Positions 10,620-21,555 are shown, numbered from the stretch's first letter. The stretch: 64,000 bases of DNA from Chrysomallon squamiferum (GCA_012295275.1 CM022669.1:11624949-11688948); one strand, 5' to 3'. Notes: generated by a model from the letters alone, not told the origin. Made by a program: numbers and translations.

Positions 10620-12120
10620 ATGATGACCTCGTTTTATTTAGGATATTTAAAAATGACTTTTCTTAAGTATTATTTTTGTTTTTTGTTTTTTTTTATTTCC
10701 TTTGTTTTGTTTGTTTTTTTTGTTTGTTTTTTCATGTTTTCTTTTAATGTACACATTTGTAAAATTTCTGTTACACAAAATAATAATCTAATTTTATTAC
10801 TATAGTTTTTGGTGATTTTCAAATATCCTTTTGTTGTTGTTGTTTTTTAAAAATAATAATAATGAATTAATGATTGTATGTTTATTATTATTATAATTAT
10901 TTTTAAGTTTTTTTGTTTTTTGTTATTATTAGTAGCAATTGTAGTTATAGTTGAGATGCTATTTAGGAATAGCAGTAATAATAATGATGATGATGACTAT
11001 CATTATCATACCATCATCATTATAATTAAATAAACTATATCTCAGATTGCTATAAAAACCTGTTACAATATTTATAGACAAAGAACATACATATCTTTGA
11101 ATTTTTTCAAAAAACAGATTATCAAATGTAAATCAAGCAAAAAAAAACAAAAAACAGTCTGCTAGAATAAAAATGTTCCTTTTTTTCCCCCCAAGATCCC
11201 AGACACAAAATTATCAGATAATAAAGATGAAATTTCTGAAAATATTGCTGCAAGAATTAACAACAAAATTTTCCGATCAATAGATTTAAAGTGCTGAAGC
11301 TGCAGAAATATTAATACTAAGTTCTATTTTTGGATTAAGTCAGGCAAAAACAAACACTGTATTACTTATTTATTACAGATTTCCTTTTATGACGAAAACA
11401 ATGAATTATTAATGTGTTACATTTTCCTTTAATTACATATTATAACATTTTTTTCACTGCTTTTTAATGAATATGAAAATAGGAACAGTTCCTGTTTGCT
11501 ACGTAATTATGAATATATCTATAAAGCTTATTACCTAAAATGAACATCTAGTAGTTTGAATTATGAGTTGAAATTATTTCATGGATATATACACTCTAAG
11601 TGTGTGCAGGTAGAAATATGATGCACAATTTTTCTTTTTATTATAACCATCATAATAACACAGGCATACACACACACATCCAGAGAGACAGAAATATCAA
11701 CATACAAAATGAATATATGCACTTGCTCCACAAATAATTAAATAAATAATAATAATAAAAATATTATGCACAGACATATAATTCAAACAAAGACATACAC
11801 ATACACACACTCATGCACATACATACAGACACTCACATACATACATCCATACACACACATATACAAATACACATACATACAGAAACATATACACATTTAA
11901 AAAAATATATATATTTAAAAAGAAACAGAGTAGGTACCATGAGTTTGTAGCCAAATCTATGCATAGTGAGACATACACAAAGATACACACATATATTAAA
12001 AAATATTTATTTAAAAACAAGACAGTACTTACCATCAATATGTAACCAAATACATGCATTGTCCCAAACACACACATAGATTCATACATAAAAATACACC
12101 CACTCAAAAACTTAAATAGA
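10620..12120. other. A/T-rich intron with T/G runs and CATA-rich tail
   Basis: T-rich and TTG-rich runs (10670-10740, 10830-10930) and ATG/ATC triplets near 10980-11020 are followed by plain A/T-rich sequence. Interrupted CATA/CACA repeats occupy 11780-11990. No further Ig-like exon was found. Confidence 0.45.

Positions 12121-12152
<32 letters not shown>
12121..12152. repeat. (CA)n tract just downstream of an exon donor (UG repeat in the transcript)
   Basis: Pure CA on the plus strand, so UG in the Ig transcript, starting 44 nt after the donor at 12196. UG repeats near donors are known binding sites for CELF/TDP-43-type splicing factors in other animals. A role here is inference. Confidence 0.9.
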
Positions 12153-12156
<4 letters not shown>

Positions 12157-12196
12157 TATATATTATAAAAAAAAAACTGAACAAGACAGTACTTAC

Positions 12197-12401
12197 CGTG
12201 GATGTGTAGCCAGATGGGACGAATCTGCACTGGGTCGGTGTTGATCTGACAGGTGAACACACCTTCGTCCGAGGGCTTGACGTCTCGAATGTGCAGGTTC
12301 CACTCCTTCACGTAGGGTCTCTCCAAACTGATCCTCTCGTCAGCAATGATCCTCCGATCCTCAAATGTCAGCAGTTTCTCTCTGTGATCCAGCCAAACAA
12401 C
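12197..12401 (-). CDS. Exon: C-terminal two thirds of a V-type Ig domain, lachesin/DIP/IgLON-like cell adhesion protein
   Basis: This 205-nt exon runs on the minus strand from 12401 to 12197. The acceptor CTGCAG ends at 12402 and the donor GTAAGT occupies 12196-12191. It gives 68 full codons, phase 0 at the start and phase 1 at the end. Visible V-set landmarks are the C-strand Trp (VVWLD, residue 3), LLTFEDRR, DERISLERPY, WNLHIRDV (residues 34-41), the pre-cysteine signature SDEGVFTC with the second Ig cysteine at residue 51, then CQINTDP and a final strand IWLHIH. A phase-1 exit at the domain end is usual for Ig-domain exons. Known family members are extracellular, secreted or GPI-anchored proteins that mediate homo- or heterophilic neuronal recognition; that role is inferred from family resemblance. 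The same frame stays open past the donor to 11811, but that part is GT/TATA low-complexity sequence and is intron. Orthology within the family cannot be settled from one domain. Confidence 0.93.
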
Positions 12402-12469
12402 CTGCAGAACAACACAGCTTAATTAATACTGACACAGCTTAAATCATATCTGTAATAGTAGTTGTTGTA

Positions 12470-12850
12470 GTTGTTTGTTTGTTTTTTACTCTTAGATAGT
12501 ACAATAATAATGTAGGACGTTTTTTCTAAATTTTTTTTTTTTTTTTTTAAATGATGTAAAGGTGAAGTAATTATTTTGATATTTTTTTAATTTTTTTTTA
12601 TTATTTTTTATTTATTTATAATTATTATTATGTTTTTATTTTTTGTTTAATAATTTAGTAGTAGTAGTATAAGAAGTAGTAGTAGTAGTAGTATTAGTAT
12701 TAGTAGTTTAGTAGTAGTAGTAGTATTTATTATTATTATTATTATTATTATTTTATTTTTTTTTTTTTGTTTTTATTTATTTATTTATTTTTTATATATA
12801 TATTTTTCAAATCAATTTTCATTTTTTTTTTTAATTTTAATTTCTGTAGA
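12470..12850. repeat. T-rich and TAG/TTA triplet-repeat tract
   Basis: Poly-T at 12530-12548 and T-rich runs are followed by TAG repeats at 12656-12724, TTA repeats at 12727-12752 and TTTA repeats. It lies just upstream of the exon at 12401 on the transcript strand. Confidence 0.85.
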
Positions 12851-13109
12851 GGATGTACACATTTCTATACTTTTCAAATAAATTTTCCCCCACCACACTT
12901 CTAAACAATTCTATATATATTAATAAAAAAGTAGAAATTAAAAACATTATGGTGTACATGACATCAGTGTATGAAGTTTAACCCCAGTACACTGACTGTT
13001 CTGTCAGAAAGCTAAAACACAGGACACGAGAAATTAGTTACAATCCTCACACCAAATCCTCTAACATCAGTGTCACCATGGAGAACAAATGTCATACTAT
13101 ACAACAGTC

Positions 13110-13200
13110 ATGTGTGTCTGTCTGTCTCTGTGTATATGTGTGTGTGTATCTGTGTTTGTCTGACTTCTGGTTGTGCCTATGTGTGTCTGTGTCTTTGGGT

Positions 13201-13235
<35 letters not shown>
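13110..13235. repeat. Interrupted (GT)n microsatellite
   Basis: GTGT/GTCT repeats ending in an uninterrupted GT run at about 13207-13234. Confidence 0.9.
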
Positions 13236-13238
<3 letters not shown>

Positions 13239-13384
13239 GTTTTTTGTATATACATGAAGTTTAATGCTATTTCATAGTCTGTATGTTATTTTGGGGTGTA
13301 GTGTGGACTCAGATGGTTTAATTACTAATAAAAGTAATGCCTGTTCAGATATATGAAAAATTATTTATTTTTGTTTTTAACTAA

Positions 13385-13562
13385 TTTTAATAATAATAAT
13401 AATAATAGTGAAATAGTAATGGTAATAATAATAAATTAATTCAAGAGATAATAATGATGCAATAATAAGGATAAACAAAAGCAATAATAAAATATAATCA
13501 TCATCAACATCATCACCATCCTCCTCCTCCTCCTCCTCCTCCTCCTCCTCATCATCATCACT
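13385..13562. repeat. AAT triplets followed by a (CTC)n run
   Basis: AAT repeats at 13389-13407, CAT/ATC triplets, then about ten CTC triplets at 13520-13550 and ATC triplets. The sense transcript carries GAG/GGA repeats, which can bind SR proteins; the effect is unknown. Confidence 0.85.
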
Positions 13563-13989
13563 GTCATCTTTATTCTGATATTTTAAAAGTTAATTCAGGT
13601 AAAATTCTAAGGCAAGATACCAACACATTTTTTAACCAGTGCAAAACAAGGATGAGCAGTTTAGATTAATTCAAAAAACAGAACTGATAAATGTGTTTTA
13701 ATATTTCAAAACTCATCACCAAGTTATTTACATATACATACACATGCACCTGCATCATTAATATACCCATAATAAAATCCAATTTACCAAGCAGTAGAAA
13801 AAAACCATAATGCATAAAGAGAATTAAAAGCGTAATTATCTAGTTAGATTAAACAAGTTTAAAACAAATATGTATATATAAATAAACAGCAAAAGGAAAA
13901 CAGAAAAAGAATACAGATTGCAAATTATGAATGTTTATTTTAATGAAGAAATTATGATTATTAGAATTAAAAAAATACTGTTACAATTT

Positions 13990-14215
13990 TTTATGTGTGT
14001 GTAAATATTTGCTTTTGTGTATGTATACGTGTATGTGTTTGTATACATGTCTATATGTGTGTATGTATGTGTCTCTGTATGTATATATGTATGTATGTGT
14101 GTATGTATGTGACCATGTATGCATACTGTATGTAGGTATGTGTTTTGTGTATGCAAGTGTATGAGTGTGTATGTATGTTTTTATGTGTCTGTGTGTGTAT
14201 ATATATATGCATGAA
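13990..14215. repeat. GTAT/GT-rich low-complexity tract
   Basis: Interrupted GTAT and GTGT repeats, with no protein meaning. Confidence 0.85.
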
Positions 14216-14329
14216 TATCTGTATCTCCATGTATTTTCAAACAGGAATACGTGTCTGTTTATTTATTATTATTATTATTTTTATTTTTATTTAATTTTTT
14301 TTAACACAATTTATAAAATAAAAAACACA

Positions 14330-14720
14330 AGGTGAGAGTTCGATCATCAGTTCCACTACAACAGGAGTGTGCTAACAATCTCCAGAGCACCGACACTTGT
14401 CAAACTACTCCAAACTGCGGCTGTTAGCAAGGTGCTGCAAGCCAATCCCCACCAGACAGGGAAGGTACAACACTGGACGTTTCTCATTATCATTAGTTAA
14501 TTGAACCTAATTGATCTAACAGACCCAGGCACCAAGCTGGAAGCTGGTCACATCCCAGCAGACTGGGTTTGGCCGGCACACTGAACAAAAACGGCCGAGA
14601 TATCACACTGTATCCTGTTATCCTCTCAATGACTTCCAAAGCCCTTGCTGACTGCGAGTGAATTCTATTTGAATATTTCAAAGGCATGTGTTATTTCTAC
14701 ATAATTATACAGCCGTTATG
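14330..14720. other. Unique block, possible conserved noncoding element
   Basis: Complex sequence of nearly balanced composition follows a T-rich tract. A GAGTTCGATC string near 14337 resembles a Pol III B box, but there is no matching A box, so no tRNA or SINE is called. Confidence 0.25.
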
Positions 14721-15879
14721 GCATGCCATAACAATAAACAATATTCCCAAAGCAGAGAGGTTTGCTGTTTTTTTAATTCTTGTTGTTGTTGGTGGGGTTT
14801 TTTTGCAGTAGTTATTTGGGTTGTTGTTCTTGTTGGGTTTTGTTTTTGTTTTTTTGGGAAATAAGGTTAGGATGACCATGATCTTTTGTCATCATCTTCC
14901 ATTTCCGTTGACTTCATTGTTGGATTACACTTTGAAAATTTTTCATCTGTAATTTCAGAACCTCTATAAGTAATTATGAGTGAAATGTGATGCAGTTTTT
15001 GTGTGTGCCAGTTTTAACTGCAGTGTCTTTGTTTCCTTCAACAAACTTAAAATGCAATGAATATTCAGTGCCAAGTTGCAACAAGCAAATTAAATGTATT
15101 AAAAGACAAAGAGATTTTTTTGTATGAAAATGTTTATGCAAAGCCAATGTAATATGTACAAGTTATAAAATGTTTTGAATAAATAAATTATATTCCAATT
15201 TTCTAACATAAATGTATTTAAATGTTGTTTAAAAATAAAGAAAATTTCTTTTTAAAATCTATGATTTGTATATATAATACTTGTTAGTTACTATGTCAGT
15301 TTAGGATCTAGGTTATTATTATTATTATTATGACATTTAAAGACATCCAATATCTGATTGTTGTTTTATGCTTGAGTGTTATTAAACAATTCATTATTAA
15401 TTCATTCATTTTACAAAGTAGCTGATTTTGAAATTTAGCCATCATTTCTCCAGTTATTATGTCTAATTTCCAAAATTTAAAAGAAATATAACATAATAAT
15501 CTAGTGAAAAACAAAGAAAATAACGTAATAATTTAAGTTAATTAAACGTGTTTGTTTGTTACTTTGCTTTGATATTATCTTCGCATCTTTTCAGCAAAAT
15601 GCTCTGGTGCAACAGGAATTTAATAACAGTAATCTTAACACAATCCTAACACAATCCTAACACAACCCCAAGCTTAACCCTAACTCCAACTTGTTATCCA
15701 GGCTTGTTCGGTCACATGTTTTTTTTTAGTAATTCTGTTATTTTTCCCATTTAATTTTTTTTATTTTTTCTTTCATAAATATTCCCAGTTGGATATTAAT
15801 AGAATATTTTTTTGAATGTTTTATTCAAACTTGTTCAATTATTAAATTCTATCTCAATGAATCTACTGGGTTTGTTTTG

Positions 15880-15891
15880 TTTCTTTCTTTT

Positions 15892-15934
<43 letters not shown>

Positions 15935-15952
15935 TTTTTTATTTTTTGTAAT
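15880..15952. repeat. Poly-T tract
   Basis: Long T run, about 40 uninterrupted T at its core, with TTTA interruptions at the ends. Confidence 0.95.
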
Positions 15953-16129
15953 GATATATTTTAAAAATAATATTACTGGATAGTAGAAAAATCATTTAAT
16001 GATTTCTTACCTGTGTTCTTTCTCATGTATCAACTGATTTTTTTAATTTACTTTTACTTTTTTTTTTTGCTTTTGATGGCATGTTGTTTTTCTACTTGTT
16101 AATGTATTTTCAAATATATATATTTTTGG

Positions 16130-16722
16130 TGCAAAATAAAGGTACAATTTTTATCACTCAAATTTATTTGGTCATTATATTTTTTGGGTATATATACTTT
16201 TTTAGTATTTTTTAAATTTTCTGGTTTAACATTAAAATCATCATTTTTATCACTTAACTTTTGTATAGTGTTAAATTATACCTTCTTTTAATATATTTAA
16301 AAAAAATAATCTAGCTGGAAAATGAAGAAGTAATTTTTTTATATTACTTAAACTTGTCCAGTCATTACTTTTATTTTACTATATCTACTTTTAATGTACT
16401 GTTAAAATATTCTTGTGAGAAAATAAAGGTACAATTAATATCATTTAAATATGATCAATCATTATATATTATTTTAACATCTTTTTAAATATTCTATTTG
16501 AAAAATAAAAGAATAATTGTTCTCACTTCATCTTTCATTACTTTCTTTTACTATGTTATTATAACATTGAAGATGCAAAAACAAAGGAATCATTTTTATC
16601 ACATAAACATTATCAATCATTATAATATTCCTTTAGTAGCTAATTTCAAAAATACTGTTTGATAAAATAAAGGAATAACTTTCCTCACTTAAACTTCGTC
16701 AGTCACAACGTTCTGTCAATAC
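16130..16722. repeat. Degenerate tandem repeat, about 75-105-bp unit, seven or more copies
   Basis: The pattern AAAATAAAGG(T/A)A, AATTTTTATCAC, TTAAAC and CAATCATTA recurs at about 16133, 16238, 16323, 16420, 16505, 16580 and 16664. Copies are strongly diverged in sequence and length, which marks an old array. Weaker matches extend upstream to about 15800. Confidence 0.75.
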
Positions 16723-16724
16723 AC

Positions 16725-17260
16725 TGGTGTAATCTGTTGCCTTTCATTTCTAAACATCCTCCATTCTCGGCTAATCAGATCGTCTCTGCTTACAAACAGT
16801 TGTAGTAAATGTCTGCTTCATTAGGCAGGGAATAATGCAGACAAGACATTTTCTTAACCACAACCTCCGGAGTGCACTGCGACAAGCAATTACACTCGTA
16901 TGACTTACAAGTTAGCGATGACGGAGGTGCGAATGCAATGGTAATGAAGAATGAGAAGAAATAAACTTTGGTAAAGAGGAAGATTGAGGTTTTACATTGC
17001 AGATAGTGAGCTGCTTTCTGTCTCTTTGTCTCCCTAATGTCGTATTAACTTTCACTGGCACATCAACGCAAGCTGTAGCCGATGTTGCTGGAGAGAGGTG
17101 TGGTGTAGCCGATGTTGATGAAGAGAGATGTAGTCTGGTCGATTGTCTTGTGTTCAAACTATTGGCTTTGTCAGTTAAATCACAACAACAGCCAGACTGA
17201 AAGCAATTTGTTCTGAATTCTAGTAACTGATACTAGAAAACAAAAGCAGGACTTTTCTTT
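16725..17260. other. Unique, G+C-richer block, possible conserved noncoding element
   Basis: Non-repetitive, with many complex words. It includes a local imperfect 30-bp repeat GTAGCCGATGTTG at about 17076 and 17106. Open frames of 67-81 codons on both strands are not family-like. Confidence 0.3.
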
Positions 17261-18498
17261 CAGATTTCCAAAGAACCTTTTGCTAAATGTCCAAAGATTT
17301 TTTTAGCTTCATTAACTATTAAATTATTTAATAATTTAATTAATAGTCAAGATTTTATTTTATGTTATTTTTATTTTTTTATGGTGTTGGAATTTTTGTT
17401 TTCATTTATGTTTTTGCCTTAACCTTTCTACACTCACAACTTTCAACTCTTGTTTTTCCTTTTGACAAAACTTTCAAGAAAATCTCCTGAAATTCTTTTG
17501 AATCTATTATTGATAAAGAAGGTTGGCTGGAACCACATTTTTTAATGGTTTCACACTGAAAGTTTTAGAATTAGTTTTCAAATTTTTGACTTTAGACCTA
17601 CATGATTGTTATTTCTAACCATTCTTTCAGGAATCATTTTAGTACTGTCTGGTCTGTGTAGGTTACAAAAAAATATAATAATAACATTAAATAAATAATT
17701 AAAGAATTAAAGAATGAAAGAAAGAAAAGAAAAGAAGGTAAGAAAGAAAGAAAGAAAAAAGAAACTCTCTGTTTTCCATTTGCTTTAACAAAAATGCTAA
17801 TATAGTTTTTCTCTGTCAATGAACTCTGTGATGAAACAGACAAGAATAATTTTAAATATTTAATGTTAACAGAGACAAAACTACCTGTTTCATCTTGCTC
17901 TGTGTTCTTTCCAATTGCCAAGAAAAAAATTCTAAATATAATTTTATTAATCACATTCCTTCACTATAAAACTAGTCAAGTTCATTATTTCAGTCTTTCA
18001 TTCCAAATAAAAAATAAAACAGTTCATATTAGTGTGTCAAAGAGATTTTAAAAAACCCACAGTTGTTAGTTTGATAATACCATTCCAACCAAAGCATTTC
18101 GTGATTAATATTTAATTCAAATTGTTAGAAACAAATGTAAGTATCAAACTAAAGCACTGTTAAAGGAATTAATTCAAAAGGGTGCAAAACTAAGAAAAAA
18201 GGACTAAGTGAATTTCATTAAAATTTTATTGTAATTCAGAGAATTAAGCATTTTGGCTATGAAAGAAAAAAAGTGTTTAAAATAAAACAAAGATATACTT
18301 TATGAAAGTATCAGGTAACTAAATCCATTATTGAACAAAATTACTGAATTTCTTAAATGTTTTAATTTATGTCTTTTCATTTTTTATTTGTACCTTTTTA
18401 ATATTTATTTATTTTTATTTTTAATAACTTCACATTACAGAAATAATAAATTATGGAATAAAGTAATAATTTAACATCAACTGAACAAGACTAAACAG

Positions 18499-18500
<2 letters not shown>
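17261..18500. other. A/T-rich intron sequence with a GAAA-rich run
   Basis: Plain A/T-rich sequence. A GAAA/AAGAA purine run lies at 17715-17763. No exon-like signal. Confidence 0.4.

Positions 18501-18502
<2 letters not shown>

Positions 18503-18535
<33 letters not shown>
18503..18535. repeat. (AT)n microsatellite
   Basis: Uninterrupted TA dinucleotides about 400 bp downstream (in transcript direction) of the candidate microexon. Confidence 0.95.
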
Positions 18536-18537
<2 letters not shown>

Positions 18538-18904
18538 GAAAATAATGAAATAACCCCTCCCAAAAATACCATTAAATAACCAATAATAGACAATTTAAAT
18601 ATTATTTTAAAAAATCCTTATAATAACATATAAATGGTGTAAAATAAAATAGAAAAGAATAAAATATAATAAAATAAAATAAAAAGGTAATGGTTCTAAT
18701 TAAAATCTGTTTATTTACGGCAAATATTCCGATACTTGTGACAAATAAAATTTTAACATTAATCAAAATAAAATAGAACTTCTGGTGGTGAATTGATAAG
18801 TAACTTGTTCGAGGGTTTTCTAGTGAAAGATAACTGCACCAAGAATTAAAACAGTTTAGAAAAGCAATTCTAATCAAAGCAGTTTAGTGTTTGAGGTGTG
18901 ACAG

Positions 18905-18917
18905 AGGTCAGAGGTCA
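18905..18917. promoter_or_regulatory. DR1-type nuclear-receptor motif
   Basis: AGGTCA, one G, AGGTCA: a perfect direct repeat with 1-nt spacing, the site preferred by RXR, HNF4 and COUP-TF class receptors. It abuts the donor of the candidate microexon. Function is unknown. Confidence 0.35.
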
Positions 18918-18924
18918 AACTCAC

Positions 18925-18939
18925 CACTGGTTGTTTTTC
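18925..18939 (-). other. Candidate in-frame 15-nt microexon in the Ig domain
   Basis: Read on the minus strand, TACTTTTTGTTTGACAG ends at 18940, GAAAAACAACCAGTG follows at 18939-18925, and the donor GTGAGT occupies 18924-18919. The piece is a multiple of three, has no stop in the phase-0 frame set by the flanking exons, and would encode EKQPV between LGDYK and VVWLD. That lengthens the B-C (CDR1-like) loop. It lies in the correct intron and on the correct strand, and its donor is one of the best in that intron. A coincidence of splice-like sequences in A/T-rich DNA cannot be excluded without transcripts or an orthologous genome. Confidence 0.4.
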
Positions 18940-18940
18940 C

Positions 18941-19222
18941 TGTCAAACAAAAAGTAGCATAATTAATACATAAATTAATCAAAAATGATAATCAGAATAA
19001 AAGAAAGAAAGAAAGAATGAATAAATGAAAGATCCTGTTGAACAAAAAGTAACATAATTAATACATAAATTAATCGAAAATGATAACCAGAATAAAACAA
19101 AGAAAGAACGAATAAATGAAAGATCCTTTTGAACAAAAAGTAACATAATTAATACATAAATTAATCGAAAATGATAACCAGAATAAAACAAAGAAGGAAA
19201 GAATAAATGAAAGATAATGAAG
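18941..19222. repeat. Tandem repeat, 91-95-bp unit, three copies
   Basis: AACAAAAAGTA(G/A)CATAATT begins at 18946, 19041 and 19132, each followed by AATACATAAATTAAT, GATAA(T/C)CAGAATAAAA and a GAAAGAA run. Copy 1 supplies the acceptor region of the candidate microexon. On the minus strand copy 2 reads GTTCAACAG and copy 3 GTTCAAAAG at the same point. A GGAA-rich run continues to about 19260. Confidence 0.93.
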
Positions 19223-19345
19223 GAAGGAAGAAAGGAAGGAAGAAATAACAAAAAGAAGGATGAATTAATGAAAGAAAGATGTAAAGGAAAAATAATAAAA
19301 ATAAAAATAATCAGTTTAAGAATTCAGTAAAAAATATTTTAAAAA

Positions 19346-19482
19346 CTCATTTGTGTGTGTGTGTGTGGGTGTGTTTGTCTGTCTGTCTGTGAGTCTGTGT
19401 TTCCATATGTCTGTGAGTGTGTGTGTTTGTGTGTGTGTGTGTGTTTGTGTGTGTGTTTGTGTTTGTGTGTGTATTTGTTATT
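19346..19482. repeat. (GT)n microsatellite with interruptions
   Basis: GT repeats interrupted by GTCT and GTTT units. Confidence 0.93.
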
Positions 19483-20329
19483 TCACTACCCATATACACA
19501 AATATAAATGAAACCATAAAGCCGTTTAAAATTTTAAACTAATAATTCTTTTTCTGGTTTAATTATTTCCTTTTATGATAACACAATTTCAAAAAGTCTA
19601 GCAGGCTACAACATTAATTTTTGAATTAAAATAGGAACAAACCATTTTTCCAAATTTTTTCTTTCAAACAAACAATGTTTTTTTTTTTTTGAGTGTCTGA
19701 TATCATGATGACCTTTTCATGTAGAAAAATTATTTAATTTTTATTTCAAATGGTGATGATGTTTTAAATACAGCAAATAACTGGAAACAAAATTAGTATG
19801 TCATGAAACTGTTACTGTACATGCCCTTGGCAAATTTCCCAGTATTAAATATTAATACAATCCTAATTCCTGCAGTTTTCTGAAATTAAATAATTTCAAC
19901 ATAAAACGTCTTTATTTCTTTAGCCGAATATAATTTTGTTTCAGGATAAAACAATGTAGTAAAGAAATAAATTTAAAGTGCAGTACAACGAATAACTAAA
20001 AAATATAATGAAAAAAAAAAAAAGGGGGTAATTTAAAAATTAGAATAAAATAAATGAAAAAGGATCCCATTTAGTTTCAGCAAGTTTTTATAATTCATCC
20101 TGATTTAGACATTGTGCTATTTATAGATACTAGATTAGAAATGATTGCTATTAAAATCAAAACCATATAAAATTTTAATACGATCAGATAAAATAACAGT
20201 TAATAAAAAGGAAATATTTCTCTGTTCATCAAAAAAGCATAATACAATAGTTTTATTATTAATTTTTTTTCTTATATTTAGTACTATATATAATGATTAT
20301 TGAATATAAAAGCAGCTTTTATAACATAA

Positions 20330-20405
20330 ATGTGTGTGTGTAATGTGTATGTGTGTATATATATATATATATGCATGTATGCACCTGTGTATGTATGTAT
20401 GTAAT
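20330..20405. repeat. GT/AT/GTAT mixed microsatellite
   Basis: GTGTGTG, then (TA)n, then GTAT repeats. Confidence 0.85.
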
Positions 20406-20514
20406 TCAATAATTCATTTTGAAAGCTGCCCTGAAATACAAAAGCTATAATAATTTCCTTCTGTTAAATATTAATAATATAATAATAAATGAATGAATAA
20501 ATCTTAAAACAAAC

Positions 20515-20770
20515 AAGGATCAAAAGAAATAAAAAGTATAAATCTGCAAAATACAAGGATAAAAAGAATTATAAAAAAAGTATAAAGTCCTGCAAAATAC
20601 AAGGAAAAAAATAAATAAAAAGTATAAATCCTGCAAATTACAAGGAAAAAAAGAAATAAAAAGAATAAATCCTGCAAAATATAAGGATAAAAAGAATTAT
20701 TAAAAAGTATAAAATCGTAAAAAAAAACACCAGTGATAAAAAGAAATAAAAAGTATAAAAATATTAATGC
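20515..20770. repeat. Tandem repeat, 41-46-bp unit, about five copies
   Basis: The core AAAAAGTATAAA then TCCTGCAAAATACAAGGA recurs, with TGCAAA at 20545, 20591, 20632 and 20673. The 102-codon minus-strand frame here is repeat-derived. Confidence 0.88.
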
Positions 20771-21179
20771 TGCGACTTCCAGATTTAAGGAGTCATTTTG
20801 TCTGAATGTCACTTTATAAAATTACACAACATATGGAAAGTCAGAGCAAGCAGTACAAAGTCAACGATTATTATTGACAGGTTCGGAGAAATCAGAAATT
20901 GAAAAAAAAAAAAAAGAAAGAAAAAAAAAAAGGGAAAGAAAAGAAATTAATAATTTACTTGGACCAGTGACCTACAATTAGGAAGCAAATTTTATATTCA
21001 AACAAGAGTGTATTGAAAAATTTATATCAGCAAATTGGATTAAGATCAAATTTGAAATTTTCTGTCTCATGACTTAAATGAAAAACCCAAAAATCTTTAG
21101 GAAAATAAATTTATTTTAGAATGTCTGAATAATGATATTAAAACTTTTATTTGATAGAAAGTTAGAAATAGATAAAGAA

Positions 21180-21518
21180 AAATAAATTAATTAACAAACA
21201 TATACACAATCTCACACACACAATAGTCACTCATGTACAAATATGTATACATATACATGGTAGCATATAAACAGACATCCTAAAATACAAAATGATTATA
21301 AACACACACCCAGACAAACAAACACACAAATACAGAAAAAAGACATATAATGAAACATAGATACACACATACATGTGTGCACAATCACACAATATAGATA
21401 CATACACACAACTCACAGCTGCAAAGACACACACTGACATACACACAAATACACTGACATATATACACACAAAGACATACACAAGCACAAAGACACTCTC
21501 AGTCACACACATTAAGCT
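21180..21518. repeat. CACA/CATA interrupted repeats
   Basis: CA-rich low-complexity lead-in to the long CA array. Confidence 0.8.
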
Positions 21519-21555
21519 GTTGTTAAGATGTTGTAATAGAGACAACAAGTTTAAG
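21519..21555. repeat. 37-bp direct repeat, left copy
   Basis: Begins GTTGTTAAGATG and ends AACAAGTTTAAG. It matches 22316-22352 at 34 of 37 positions and borders the CA array. Confidence 0.85.

Larger units (their letters stand above)
1..12196 (-). other. Downstream phase-1 intron, at least 12.2 kb
   Basis: It begins with the donor GTAAGT at 12196. No second Ig domain (Cys, Trp and DxGxYxC pattern) was found in any minus-strand frame down to position 1, so the next coding exon is probably outside the window. The interval holds a three-copy 170-bp repeat, a CpG-rich block, a 43-bp minisatellite, a 38-40-bp minisatellite and GT/AT tracts. Confidence 0.7.

Noticed and set aside
11811-12196. Continuation of the Ig reading frame past 12197
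   Set aside because: A consensus GTAAGT donor follows the domain, and the downstream peptide is a translation of GT/TATA repeats.
14330-14400. Possible tRNA or SINE head (GAGTTCGATC, B-box-like)
   Set aside because: No A box at the right distance, no cloverleaf and no terminal A-rich repeat tied to it.
15998-16050. CAG/GTAAGA donor-like site on the minus strand
   Set aside because: The donor is good, but the nearest AG is preceded by an A run, not a pyrimidine tract, and the enclosed 23 nt breaks the frame.
20940-20975. A 13-nt exon-like piece on the minus strand (acceptor TAATTGTAG, donor GTAAAT)
   Set aside because: It is not a multiple of three in a phase-0 intron and would shift the Ig frame; the donor is weak.
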